DNA of 64,000 nt from Carallia brachiata (Eukaryota; Streptophyta; Magnoliopsida; Malpighiales; Rhizophoraceae), in NCBI GenBank assembly GCA_021464245.1, contig JADCRB010000024.1, positions 374,181 through 438,180 of the forward strand. Direction: 5' to 3'. The first letter of the stretch is position 1. Every line of letters starts with the position of its first letter. Below the pieces are notes generated by a model. It searched no databases. It saw only the letters and a list, made by a program, of their open reading frames with translations, and had not been told where the DNA came from. This document shows positions 39,550 to 51,900 of this stretch, in pieces. The translations under genes were made by a program, and so were the position numbers.

Positions 39550-41648
39550 CTAATTCCATGGACTTGGCTGTCGAGCATCTCTGAAAGCTGAAGTGCCGCC
39601 AGATCCAGCTGGGGAAGGGGAAGAAGCGATGCAATTTGTTCCTGATACAGATACCATGGGCAGATTTGCGGAATGACCTTGGTGCCCTGTTGGAGCAAAG
39701 CGTGATGGACTACCATTGGTCCCCAAATTTGATCGAGATGGATGCAGAACCTGCAACCAATTGCACCAAAAATTAGTAGTGTCATCCAAAAAGGCTTATG
39801 CAAAACTCTAAAATATCTTATGCAAAACTCTAAATTCATAGATTATATACAATAAGCAACTTTCTGCACATCCACACGTGTAAAATGAAGCAGATAATTG
39901 ACTTAAATGAAACCTGACTGGACTGTCCCATTGACACTCTAGCATTGGTTAATCCAGGCCGCCAATAGGCCATCCCTGAAATCCACACATAATGTGCAAT
40001 CACAAGCTCTTCTCAGATAATACACCAATCTCAACTACTAGTCTTCCTACTCTTGATCACACCGTATATTCACGAAGGCAACTCGGGAATTCGTGTGGAT
40101 GATCCTTTTGATCTCTACTTTCCTACCCTACATTCAAGTCCTTTTAACCCTCTACCAAAGTTACGAATACAACAACTAACTTTAGACTTTATATGAACCC
40201 CATACCATGTCCCAGTTGTGAGCAGCCTGAGAAACCCTTCTTGTGCGAGAAATCAAATCCTGATCCATATATTGTCATATGATTTCAAATGAAAGGTGTT
40301 TAAATAACCAAAGCATGGCTAACGAAAAGTTTACACAAAAACGTAGCTTGTGATTTGGAGATTCTCAATTAGACAACCAAGGTGAACTGCCATTCAAACT
40401 CAAACCTTAGCTTCAAACACCATAAGACACGTGCCTAGTCTCTATTGCCTAGTGTGCCATGAAATGAATGGATTGCATGCATATAAGAAACGCAGAAGAA
40501 ACTTAGTGTAGATACATTACCAAACTGTGCTGAAAGTAGGGAGGCCTTCGAAGAGGAGATTCAGACGATGGAGACGGGGATGTGCTGCTCATTCGATGTA
40601 TCTGACGAGAATGAATATTATGATTTGAAACATCTTCAGCCTCTCCCCTTCCATGTCACCACCAAGATTTGTCTCCGAACCTGCCCTAGGAGTAACATTC
40701 CTTATCATTGACACGAATCATTTGTAACATCTACTTGAAGTGGAACAGAAGGCCGGTTTGCCATGCCTTGCGTAGTATTGCGTCTCTTCAATTCCTCCTC
40801 CGCATTCAATAGCTGTCAAACAAACACCAATACACCAAGCTTCTCAGATGATTCCAAAACCAATGGGAAACTATGAGGTTAGAAGCAGTAGAGAGCCAAT
40901 ATTCGCGTTCCGAACAAGAATTACAAATTCTTGAGCCACACTAGAGATGCATAAACAAAAATTGCTTACATGCTTCAGCACTTGTACCAGATTATGCTTT
41001 CTTTTGTTCAAAACACGTAACTTCTCCTCGATTTCCCTTTTCCTTTTCTCTTTATCATTCAATTCATCAGCCTTTCCGGTGTTCTAAAAAGTTACACAAG
41101 CAAAATCATTAATTGGATATCAATTCACCTGAGAATATGCAGAGCTCGCAATGGAAAATTGAAAATTCCCAATTTAATACCTGCGGATCGGGGTCAGCAC
41201 GCTCAGGCGGCTTCTCGGGCTGAGAAATCTGCAAATTTCCGTCGCCGTTGACAGCCTCAACCACTTCACGCTTCTCCGCAGGCAACGAATCGGGCACGTC
41301 AACTGGTATGACGGGGCAATCACCAACACCACAACCAGCTCCAGAGCCTCCCTCCTGATTAATAACCTCGCCAGAAGCTGCAGCTTTAGAATCACTTGCT
41401 TCTTCTTGCTTCACAAGTTTCTGCTCCGGCACTAGTGGAGGCTGAATTGAGGGACCGCTGTCGTTAGAATTAGGGTTTAAAGTGGCGGCGCCCGCGGCGG
41501 TGGAATGGAGGAGAGAGAGGGCCTTGGAGCGGCGGTTCAAGAGGGATCGGAAGTGCTTGAGAGATATTTTAGGGGTTGGCATTAGCCATCGACGAGGCAC
41601 GTCTGGGACCCTGTGGAGGTTCCCTCGGTACAACGATATCGCCACCAT
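39550..41648 (-). pseudogene. Plant-specific protein of unknown function, two frameshifts
   Basis: I do not know its function. Five exons: 41181-41648, 40970-41083, 40521-40812, 39914-39975 and 39550-39750. The N-terminus MVAISLYRGNLHRVPDVPRR then WLMPTPKISLKHFRSLL is a block I associate with an uncharacterised plant family. Next come an acidic/Pro-rich stretch, a highly charged helix (KADELNDKEKRKREIEEKLR then VLNKRKHNLVQVLK), then Ser/Pro-rich sequence (SSTSPSPSSESPLRRPPYF, GSPSRFAPTGHQGHS) to a normal stop. Exon 3 has two single-base losses, near 40714 (VTNDS, then VSMIRNVTPRAGSE) and near 40644 (GGDMEGE, then AEDVSNHN); the read frame ends at TGA soon after the first. The exon 3/4 junction is uncertain: donor GTAATG leaves a phase mismatch, donor GTTTGG does not. 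A charged, disordered nuclear-type protein is a guess. Confidence 0.78.
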
Positions 41649-41925
41649 TTTTGCATGCAAAAATTTCTATGCGCGGAGGAGGTTCGCGGTTCGCCGGAGT
41701 TCTGCTTTTTATTGAGTTTTCGTTTTTTTTTTTTTGTCGTTCCAGTCTTCAACGACTTGTCGTTTTTTAACGGAACTCTTTTTTATGGTTTTTTTTTATT
41801 TCTTAACGACTTGTCGTTTTTATGCCTTTGCAGTATCACATTTTGTGTCTGCCTGTCTGGCAATTGAATGTGGATTTTTTTTTTTAATCTAAAATTGAAT
41901 GTGAATGGTGACCCATTATTTTCTT

Positions 41926-42417
41926 GGAATATGTAATTTTTTAATTTTTAATTTTTATATTTTTTTATATATAAATTTTTAATCTTTTGAGATTTTATTT
42001 GAATTTTAAATTTTTTAATTTTTTATTACATCAATCTCTCAATTAAAAGAAAATGATCAATTAATTAAAAAAATAATTTTGACCTTACAAAAATTATTTA
42101 AAAAAAGGTTAAATATACTAATTAAATTTTTTTTCCTAAAAAATATGAATTTTACATATTTAATTCGTGTATTTATTGATTAAAAAAATATTTAATGTAT
42201 ATATTTATTGATGAAAAAAATATTTAATTCATGTATTTAACATTTTTTTAATAATTTTTATTAAATTAAACTCATTTATTAACGAATTAATTATTTTTTG
42301 TAAACAAAAAAATTAATTTATTAAGAAATCAAAAAATTTAAAAATCAAATAAAATTTTAAAAAAAATTTAATATTATATAAAAAAATATAAAAATTTAAA
42401 ATAAAAAATTATACCTT
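41926..42417. mobile_element. AT-rich MITE with 10-bp target duplication
   Basis: About 490 bp with extended terminal inverted repeats: GGAATATGTAATTTTTTAAT on the left and AAGGTATAATTTTTTATTTT reading in from the right; similarity goes on into a shared TTTTTATATTTTTTTATATA. Both sides carry a perfect TTATTTTCTT (41916-41925 and 42418-42427). A 9-10 bp duplication fits Mutator-like MITEs. Because the region is so AT-rich, some of the match could be chance. Confidence 0.6.
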
Positions 42418-43031
42418 TTATTTTCTTTTCTTACTTTCGTTGATTCTTTGGCACCTTTTACATCTAGAAAGTACAAATTGTGTACGTGGATTCCCTAGAA
42501 GCGAAAACACCAATCACTGACGCGTGGGACCCTGAAATAACAATGGAGTAGGATCTGCTAAAGAGCCCTTCTGGGCTTATGGCTAGTAAGAAAAGCCCAA
42601 CCGTCCAACTTTGTATAACCCAGTAGTAGTATGGCCTTAAAGCATCCTCTACGGCCCACGATCACTTCTAATAAGTGAAATGCAATGGGCAAATGTGCGT
42701 CCGATTGAAGATTCCTACAAAGGCATCTAGCTGGTCCTCCACGGCCCACGATCAGATCCGAATAGTTCCAGAATAACCCCACGTTAAAACAAAGGAGGCC
42801 AACACAGTGGATTGGGCTTTGCGCATTGGTTTGGCAGTTGCCAGGTTGGGGATAAGGCATTGGTCATGTAAGCTAACTGGTTGCTAGCATTACACTCAAA
42901 AGAAAAAAAAAAGTTGAGTTCAAACTTCACCTTCTATCAATCTCCCTCTCTCTTTATATATATATATATATATATGTTAGTTATAAGCCTCTTTAAACAC
43001 CCAAAAAAAATAAAAAAGAAAACTATCACAT

Positions 43032-43245
43032 GTTGTAGTATAATAGTAAATATCAAATGTGTCAATCACGGGGTCCTGGATTCGAGTCTTACTATAACGT
43101 CCAATAAAGCTAAACTTTCGCCGACTCTAGAGTTATGCTTGTCGTAATCATTCGAAATTGTAGTACTGTTATGTAAACATAACGCAATACTCTCTGACGG
43201 ATCATCCTTACTTTCTCATTTTATATACCAAAAAAAAAAAAAAAA
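43032..43245 (+). mobile_element. SINE with tRNA-Asp-like head and poly-A tail
   Basis: The head GTTGTAGTATAATAGTAAAT closely follows the 5' half of plant tRNA-Asp (GTTGTAGTATAGTGGTAAGT). After a GTC-containing stretch comes a B-box-like GGATTCGAGTC (43078-43088). About 140 bp of unrelated body follows, ending in a 16-base A run (43230-43245). This head, B box, body and A-tail order defines a tRNA-derived SINE. No clear target duplication seen. The anticodon arm does not fold as a normal tRNA, so I do not call a tRNA gene. Confidence 0.65.
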
Positions 43246-44853
43246 GAGACAGAGAGAGGTCAATACTAAATAAACTATAACTCAATTAATATTGTCGTCA
43301 TTTTAAAATTGAAAGTCCTGTATTCAAATTTTTGTTCGAGTGACCTTAAAAAGAAAAGGAAACGAGGCTAATGGAATTGAAATGCAGTTTGGCAAGCCAG
43401 CAAAAAGAGAGAAATTGTTAAATACAGGAGAACAATTAACAGTTGTCCCATTAGCTAAAGTGGCTTGGATACCATATGATTTCCTTTCCTTACGAAAATT
43501 TAAACAAATTTTTAAAAAATTTTCCCAAAGGCCATAGCTGCTCTCGACAAAAGACTCGCAAAAGCGGTCAGTGAAGTGGCAAGAGCAATTAATTACCTTT
43601 TGCCAAATGCCAACTGTTAGATGCCATTATTATAGAATAAAATAAAATATGTATCCTCTAGTTGTGAACTTAATTAGACAGCAATATCATTTAACGCCAG
43701 GAGGGAAACATCATTGCTAAGATTATATCATTGCTAATCTTAATGTATTAACTAATGTATTTGTTCTTTTTAGAGACTGCCGACAACACATCGTACCTAG
43801 CTTTACACAGCTAATGCGATGTGTATGTTCTCGGATCGAAAAATCATCACTTTTGGTAGAAGACAGGCATGTCCAAACCCCAGCTCTTTGGCTGCTTTGC
43901 CAACTCGATAATAATTTCTAAACGCCAACGGTTACTCCTATGATGTGAATCTTATTAAAAAGCAGCAAAAAAACAACAAAGTTAATGAGAATGTTACAAC
44001 TATTGAGTATGATATTCTTACACTATAAAGTCGAAAAATAAAATTAAATGTATACAGTCTTATTGTTCCCTTCAACAATTTTTCTTTTTGTTAAATATAC
44101 TAGCATGAGCTTAAACTCGTTGCTTGTTGTAAAATATAACCATTGTTAAAAAGTAAAGAAGAATTACAAGTTGCCTTCGATGAAAACATTTTTCTGATAA
44201 ATGAAGAAGAAGGGTTCACTTTGTCTTTGCAATCTGGTTGCATACCAAAGGAGTGATCTTTTATTCAAAATCTTTCTAAAAGCAAATAACAAAGCTAGAC
44301 ACATGGGTAGTGGCACCTGACTTTTGTATGCATGTGGATGCCGAATTTTTGGTGGAAGAGCACTAGGCCCATTTTTAGTAAACATCTATAACTCTTAAAA
44401 ATTTGAATTAAAGCAAGATGCATGTTTGACATTAAGTAATTAAAAGCCAATATTGCTTTGTAAGCTAAAAGGCTAACATGAGTGGATGATTCCACGTGAA
44501 GCTGTGTCACGTCGCATGTTTTACTTAATTCACATGTGATCAAAAGCTAGAAGAAAAAATAGCTTATTATGCTTCATGTTATGGTCCACAAACATGGAAA
44601 ATCCTACATTGGGATTATGGTAGGCAGATTCCAATTTATCCTTCAACAAAATTGTTTAGTCCAATTGTTGGATATATATATATATATATTAGTCATATCT
44701 TTGTTTTTTAAATAACAAGTAATAGTCAATAGTTAATTTATTAGACCTTAGAAAAAAAAGGAAAATACAAGTTTAAAGACACTATAAAAATGCACAATAT
44801 TCAATCCACCTGAGTAAGAAATCTTACAGCTCCTCGGGCCAATGCTCCAACGG

Positions 44854-44888
44854 CCAACGCGGCTAGCCACCTTGGTTAGTCGCGTTGG
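44854..44888. repeat. Short perfect-stem hairpin
   Basis: CCAACGCG (44854-44861) and CGCGTTGG (44881-44888) are exact inverted copies around 19 bases that can pair further (CTA/TAG, CC/GG). It stands out as GC-rich in an AT-rich area. No T run follows, so it is not a simple terminator-like element. Confidence 0.6.
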
Positions 44889-45373
44889 TTATACCCCTTG
44901 TCATCTTAATGCAAGATAAAAGTTACCCAAACGAGAAAAGTTACACGTAGATGGGACAACTATCATTCCCATTAAATATATATCTTTATGCACCAACCCA
45001 AAGGAACATCCATCGATCATAACTTTTTCTTTGCAATGGCCCACATTTTTACCTTTCAATATACACTGCATCAGGTTTCTTACAAGAAAATGCACCTGCG
45101 TTCCTGACAATGAAAAGGATTGCCGGAGTGGCATATTTAATTCACTGCAAAACAATTGGCTAAACAAGCAATGCTGCTAGGAAGTTCCAATGTGAAATTT
45201 TCCAATATAAATCAACATCACTGCGGTTCAGAGCAAATCTATGTTGTTTCTTCCTATACCTCTCACTGTTTTTTTTTTCTTTTCCACGTTAGAGGCATAG
45301 AGTTTGAAGTTTAATTGGTAGCACAAAGATTTAATGACTCTCTATATTTGTCTGACTAGATAATGTGGTAACT

Positions 45374-45903
45374 TATAAGTATATAAGTTTTAACTACGAT
45401 ACAAATTTTAATATGAAGATACGTTTAATTTGATATGTCCAAACTTAAACTCATATTACACTATTAAAAATATTATATATATATTTGTGCATTTTGAATA
45501 ATTATATTATACATCGGGACGAAGGCAAGTGGAGGCAACCCCCCACCCAAAAAAAATTGCTTAGCAAGGTGCAACACGGCACACTGGTTAGCTTAGCTGG
45601 CAAGGGGCAATTTACCTCTTGCCCCCACGCCCCACGCCTATAAGTATATAAATTTTAATTACGGTACAAATTTTAATATGTAGATGTATTTAATTTGATG
45701 TGCCCAAACTTTAACTCATATTACACTATTAAAAATATTAAATATTTATTTATGTATTTATAAATAATTATATTATACATGGGACGAAGGCAAGTGGAGA
45801 CAACCCCCCCCCAAAAAAAAAATTGCTTAGCAAGGTGCAACACGGCACACTGGTTAGCTTAGCTGGCAAGGGGCAATTTACCCCTTGCCCCCAAACCCCA
45901 CCC
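45374..45903. repeat. 265-bp tandem duplication with tRNA-promoter-like boxes
   Basis: Two head-to-tail units (45374-45638 and 45639 to about 45903), offset by exactly 265 bases at several matching points (TATAAGTATATAA and GGGACGAAGGCAAGTGGAG). Each ends with GGTTAGCTTAGCTGG, which fits a pol III A box, followed by CAAGGGGCAATTTACC. After the second unit come a poly-C run (about 45905-45917) and GAGTTCAAGAC, a weak B box. The source is probably a SINE-like repeat that was duplicated together with its 5' flank. Confidence 0.7.
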
Positions 45904-47326
45904 ACCCCCCCCCCCCCACCCCCAAGTCCCGAGTTCAAGACTATACTGTTCATGTGGTTGCTTTTTTATTTTTATTGAGTCAAATGCCTTATTTATTTTC
46001 TTATTACTTTTTGCTTATGCTTTGCTGTGCGCAGGTGGCAGGCCAAATGCCGCTTTTGTTTTTTAAACTTCCTTTCCTTTATACTTTTCGAGATTTTTTT
46101 TTTGCTTTTTTTTCAAGTGCATTTTTTTATTTTTATAATTTATTATTTTACTTTTAAAGAATTAAATTTTATTAAATGTGAGAGTATCATATATTAAATT
46201 ATCCATTTAAATCATTTCATTTATTATCAAAAGTATTTGAATAAATTTTTCTTATTTTCATATAATCTTTTCAAAAATATTTAATTTTTTAATGAAACAC
46301 TTTATTAATAATAGACATTACAAAAGAAAAAATAACTAGAAATATATTGTATATTTGAATATGTATTTATTTATAAAATTGACTTTAATTTCATCAGTTA
46401 TAATGATTACGCAAAAAAAAAATTTCTACAATAAACACCATAAAGAATTTATTGTGCAATTACATGAGAATTAAATCACTAAATGATTCAATTTTTAAAC
46501 ACCATAAATATTTTTTTATTTTTTATTGTACAAATTAATTTTATTATTATAAATTTAAATATAAAATTTATTCCTCTAAAAAAAATTTTCTGGCTTCATC
46601 TCTAATCATAATATTGAATATGTATAACAAATGACTGATGTTAATTAATGTATGAGCGGGGATTTTTTTTTTTTTTCTATAAAGAAACCTATTAAATATA
46701 TGAGAAAAAAAAATAAAATTACGTTAGATTTAAACTTCATCTATTAATTACAAGATACTCTCTTCAACCAATTAAATAAATATCCAACGTATTGACTTAG
46801 CCATGTCTGTGAACTTGACCAAGAAAAAAATTATGGCCCAACAATATTTGATGACGGAATTGGCAAGAACGGCGATTTTTTTTTTTGGTTTGAACAATCT
46901 TCAAAAACAAGTCCTTGGAATGTTCCCTCTGTTGGTTGTTCCACTCCATGCGCCTTTGAATGTCAAACGTCAAACCGATGACTGGGTATAAAAAGTCATG
47001 GGGACCTTAATGGGAAGACATTTTCCAGAACTTTCCAGTGAATTTGAAAAGAACAACAATCGATGTTCTTTTTTTTGTTTTTGAATTTACCAAAACATTC
47101 TTACCTAAGTTTTCTTGAAGGGACTAATGAATTCTTATTTACTTTTGGTCAAAAGAAAAATTCTCATTTATTGGTATTTTGAACGTTTGTAGCAATGCAG
47201 AGGTTTTGACTTAAATCTTAATCGAAATTAATTAATTAAAATAAATTTTTTTAAACGAAAGACGTTGAGTAATATTTAAAAATTTTACTGTTAGATTTCT
47301 AACGATATGTGCAAGAACATTATTTT

Positions 47327-47644
47327 GTGGAATAACTAATTTTTTACACTTAATCTTTATGATTTTTCTTATTTAATATCTAAATTTTTTAAATTTTCTA
47401 TTTAAAACCTAAACTTATATTTTTTTCTATTTAAATTCTTTTGTATAATTTACCGTTAACTTTTCTATTAGATCTAACGAAAACAGGCAGAAATAAGATT
47501 AAAGTTAACGAAAAAATTAACGGTTTTATTGTAAAAGTGTTTGAATAAAATAAAAAAAAAAGTTTAGATTTTAAATAGAAAATTTAAAAAGTTTAGATTT
47601 TAAATACAAATCACAAAAATTTAGGTATAAAAAATTAATTATCC
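47327..47644. mobile_element. MITE with long inverted repeats, Mutator-like
   Basis: About 318 bp, nearly all inverted repeat. The left end reads GGAATAACTAATTTTTTACA, the right end (from outside in) GGATAATTAATTTTTTATAC. Inner arms also mirror each other (TTTAAATTTTCTATTTAAAA on both, and a CGTTAAC-type centre). CATTATTT flanks both sides (47318-47325 and 47645-47652), consistent with an 8-9 bp target duplication. No ORF for a transposase. The ends resemble those of the element at 41926-42417. Confidence 0.7.
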
Positions 47645-48911
47645 CATTATTTCTCAGATTTAAACAAAAACAGACATCCCATAAACTTAGAAAATTTAAA
47701 ACCAAAAAAAAAAGTTTACTACTGTACAGAAAAATCACATTATTTGATAAAAAAAATTGCAAAAATGTAGAAAATTTTATCATTAAGAAAATATCAACAA
47801 ACTTATAATTGCCACCGACGTTTTCATTTTTGAACCGTGCTATTTGACCAAACACACAATACAATAAACAGAAAAAAAAAGGTCAAGCGCACATGGCATG
47901 AAAGAAAACCCCGTCCCTTACGTTGCTACCTGAGATATGGACACCTAATGCAACGTGCAGGCAGCAAAAATACTTTCAAAATAAGGGGGGCCAGCTCGAG
48001 CGAGTTTATACACGAAAAATGATTTTATACAATATGTAAATTTTATAACGAAGAATTTTGCACACCCAAATTGACAAATTTGTTATTTTATTAATTTGTA
48101 CATATGTTATTATTCTAATATAAAAATATTTTACGTTCATTTAAGTCTATAAATAACTTCTCTAATTTAAAGTATTTATAACTTGAATAAGATATGAAAA
48201 TTTTAATCTCAAACTTTATTCATGGATAAATTTCCTTTATCCTCTGAATTTAGAACATATATATATTATTGTTTTGTATTTTTATTTTCTACTGGGGAAT
48301 TTACGCGGAAATTTTTCTCTAGTCAATTTGCCAATTACTGATTTGCAAGAAAATTACACGAAGCTAGAAACTAATAAAATAATGATTTAAAATGAAAACC
48401 AAAGCATACTCCCAACAATGACTATTTTGAATTCAACCAAACTAAAAAATAAAAATATTTCTTATTTTTAATAAATTCAATCATTTAATAATTTATATTA
48501 TTTTATAATTATTTTAAAATTACTCGAGTAAATAAACGAAACTCTTATCTTTTCAAATTAGCTGCCTTTTCGGTTACTTTTTTGCTTTTCCATTTAATAT
48601 AACTCCAAAAGTAAAATAACTGCTAAAAAAAACTCCAAAAGTAAAATAAACAAGAAATAAAAAAGAAAAATTTTCCGTTGCAGTTGAGAGTCTTGAGACC
48701 CACCGACAAAAAAGTAAAAAAAAAACATTCCATGCTTAAAATCTAAAATTTCCTTTTCGCTATTGAGATTTCGTTAAGACTTTAGGGCAAAATTTCCTAA
48801 TCTGAAAAAGAAAAAGACAGAGAGAATTCCTCCACTTTCTCTCTCTTTCCCGGAAAGTTTAAAAAGTGCAAGAAAAATAAAAACAAACCGACTTCGACCA
48901 GACCAGCACAA

Positions 48912-48934
48912 TCTCTCTCTCTCTCTCTCTCTCT
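48912..48934. repeat. (CT)n run in the GALT 5' leader
   Basis: CT dinucleotide run ending about 35 bases before the galactosyltransferase start codon. CT-rich stretches are common in plant 5' leaders near transcription starts. Confidence 0.85.
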
Positions 48935-48970
48935 CCCGAATTTTGTAGTGTAAAGTAGAGATTTTTCGGG

Positions 48971-51900
48971 ATGAAGAGAGGAAAATCGGATACGAAACTG
49001 GACCGATTCGACAAGTTGGTGTTGTTAAGCAGGCAAAGATGGATTCAAATGTTGATTGGTGCTGGGTTTTTGTTGTATATACTTCTTGTTACTCTGGAAA
49101 TCCCTCTCGTTTTCACCTCCGGTTTCGGTGCCCTCTCTCAGGAACCCATCACTCGCCTTTCTAGACTTCGAATCCAAGACGATTTTCAAGACCGAGACGC
49201 CCCGTCTCGGCCGTTCTCTGGGTCTCCGAAAATTCGGCCGAGCCCGCCCGTTCCCAGCCCGATTCCTCCCCAACCGCAACCGCCACTATTTTGTATCCAC
49301 TTTGGGGTTCGACCCGACGACTCTTGATCCGAGTGCCAAGGACGGGTCCGTCGGGCTCCACATGAATGCCAAGATCGCTTGGGAAGAGGGGAGAAAGCTG
49401 TGGGCGGATATTGAGTTGGGTCGGGTCCGGCCGGCGGACTTTAAAAATCCGGGAAACAACGGATCATCCGATGGGTGCCCGCACTCGGTTTCTCTGTCCG
49501 GTTCGGAGTTTGTGAAGCGGGGAAAGGTGGTGGAGTTGCCGTGTGGGCTGACGTTGGGCTCGCACATAACGGTGGTCGGGAAACCGAGAGCGGCCCACGC
49601 CGAGAACGAACCGAGGATATCGTTGGTAAAAGAAGGAGAGCCGGTGATGGTGTCCCAGTTTATGATGGAGCTACAGGGCTTGAAGACCGTGGAGGGCGAG
49701 GAACCGCCGAGAGTTTTGCATTTCAATCCAAGATTGAAAGGGGATTGGAGTGGACGGCCGGTGATCGAGCAGAACACTTGTTATAGGATGCAGTGGGGAG
49801 CTGCTTTGAGGTGTGAAGGCTGGAAGTCTAAGGCTGATGAGGAGACTGGTGAGTTCTTAACACTTGATGGGCATTAGCCGTGTGTTCTGCATACACAGTG
49901 TTTATTTGTTTGGTAATAACTGATAAGGATTTTGGTGGCTGATTATTGGGTATGTATTAGTTATAAGATAATGGAATGTGAATATTACTAACTCTTTAGT
50001 TGGGGTTGAGTAAGCGCGGGTGAATAGTTAGTTTGGTAAATTGATGTTCGTATGAGATCTGCTATTGTTGTTGTTCTGAAGTCACTGATCTGGGCCTATA
50101 ATGGGGCCTTTTTAAAAAAAAAAGTTATTCCTGCCTCTTTGTTTAGAAACTGGATTGCAATGTTAGAACATGAGCTTTGTTCCTACTGAAGTTTGAAGTG
50201 ATTTTTTATAGCTGTATGGATTAGGCTACTTGTACATTACAAGGGGCGCAGTGTGGCTCCCTCTAGTTTTATTGGCTTGGTAATTCTTTAGACTTGTGAA
50301 TGATGTATATTCTTTCGATTCGCAATGTCTGAAAGGTATGTTATTCTATTCTAGTAGAGGTGCTTTTAATTGAACCCTGAATATTAGACTTGTGCCTCTT
50401 GAGATATGTAATTGGCAGCAAATATGTAGGTTATATAGAATCCTTTCTTTTTCTTCTTGCTTTTAGAATTGTTTCAGAAGAAGGCAACTGAGAGTAAAAC
50501 CAGATTCTTGCAATTGGTTACAAAAAAGATTTTATTTAAAGGGATATGGTTTTTCTTTGTGACCTTATTTGTTATTATTCAGTATTAACAGACAGTAGAA
50601 CTGTTATTTTCTTGAACTTTGGATGCTGAGGACCATAAGTTGAAACGGGATTTTTGGCTAGATTTGTGCGTTCATGCCATTAATGTAGTTGCATGAAACG
50701 AATAGAATTCAGAGTCCCAAGAGTGTTTAGGGTTTGGATGGTACACGGCAAGGTTTGATACTTATCTATTGTTTCCTCAATTTAGTTTGAAAAACTTATT
50801 AAAGAACGCAGAGGATTTCTTTTTCATTGTTATCAATATTTTTGATTTTTCCTTTGTTTAACTTGCTCTAAAAGAAGCTGAAATGATTGCCAATGATTTT
50901 TTTTTTTTTTAATGGGCAAATTTTCTATATTTGCTGCAGTTGATGGCGAGGTGAAATGTGAGAAGTGGATACGTGATGATGATGATCATTCGGAGGGGTC
51001 AAAGGCAACTTGGTGGTTGAACAGACTGATTGGCCGGACAAAGAAGGTGGCTTTTGACTGGCCATTCCCATTTGTTGAGGAAAAGCTGTTTGTTCTAACT
51101 CTTAGCGCTGGTTTGGAGGGTTACCATGTTAATGTTGACGGGAGGCATGTCACCTCCTTTCCTTATCGTACTGTGAGTAAAGTTCTACAGCATATGGACC
51201 TTATGATGGATGTGTCTTCCTTTTGATTGAATTTGGTGTCCTTGACACTGACACACTATTATGTTTAATTGAATTTGTTATCATTCACAGGGGTTTACCC
51301 TGGAGGATGCCACTGGGCTCACTTTGAACGGGGACATTGATGTTCAAGCTGTGTTTGCTGCTTCACTGCCCACAACACACCCTAGTTATGCTCCTCAGAG
51401 GCATCTAGAGATGTCTACCAAATGGAGAGCTCCACGTCTTCCTGAAGGACCTGTTGAGCTTTTCATTGGGATTCTTTCTGCTGGTAACCATTTTGCTGAG
51501 CGGATGGCTGTGAGGAAGTCTTGGATGCAGCATAGCCTTATTAGGTCTTCAAATGTAGTAGCTCGTTTCTTTGTCGCACTGGTATGTATTACTGGTTCTG
51601 GCACCTTAAATGGTTATTGCTTAACACAAACGTTTGAGTTAGAGTTGCTGAAATCTGTTGAATTGATGTGTGGACAGCATGCTCGCAAAGAAGTGAATTT
51701 GGAACTGAAGAAAGAAGCAGAATTTTTTGGTGATATTGTTATAGTGCCATATATGGATAATTATGACCTAGTGGTGTTAAAAACTGTTGCCATCTGTGAA
51801 TATGGGGTAAGTGATTGACTATACCCTCTAACATTGTTGAAGAATTCTCTTGATCTTCTGGTATTAATGTTGATTGTTCAACGTAATGGCTTTGGCTCAC

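Larger units (their letters stand above)
41649..48970. other. Repeat-rich intergenic region
   Basis: About 7.3 kb without a recognisable gene. It contains the two MITEs, the SINE and the 265-bp tandem duplication listed separately, a (TA)n run near 42956-42975, another near 44670-44688, a short perfect hairpin at 44854-44888 and long A/T tracts. ORFs here follow repeats or low-complexity sequence. Confidence 0.6.

Noticed and set aside
39914..39976. Third frameshift in the unnamed gene at the exon 3/4 junction
   Set aside because: An alternative donor (GTTTGG) in exon 3 restores the phase, so a lost base is not required.
43032..43091. A tRNA-Asp gene
   Set aside because: The anticodon arm and 3' acceptor half do not fit a tRNA; body and A-tail indicate a SINE.
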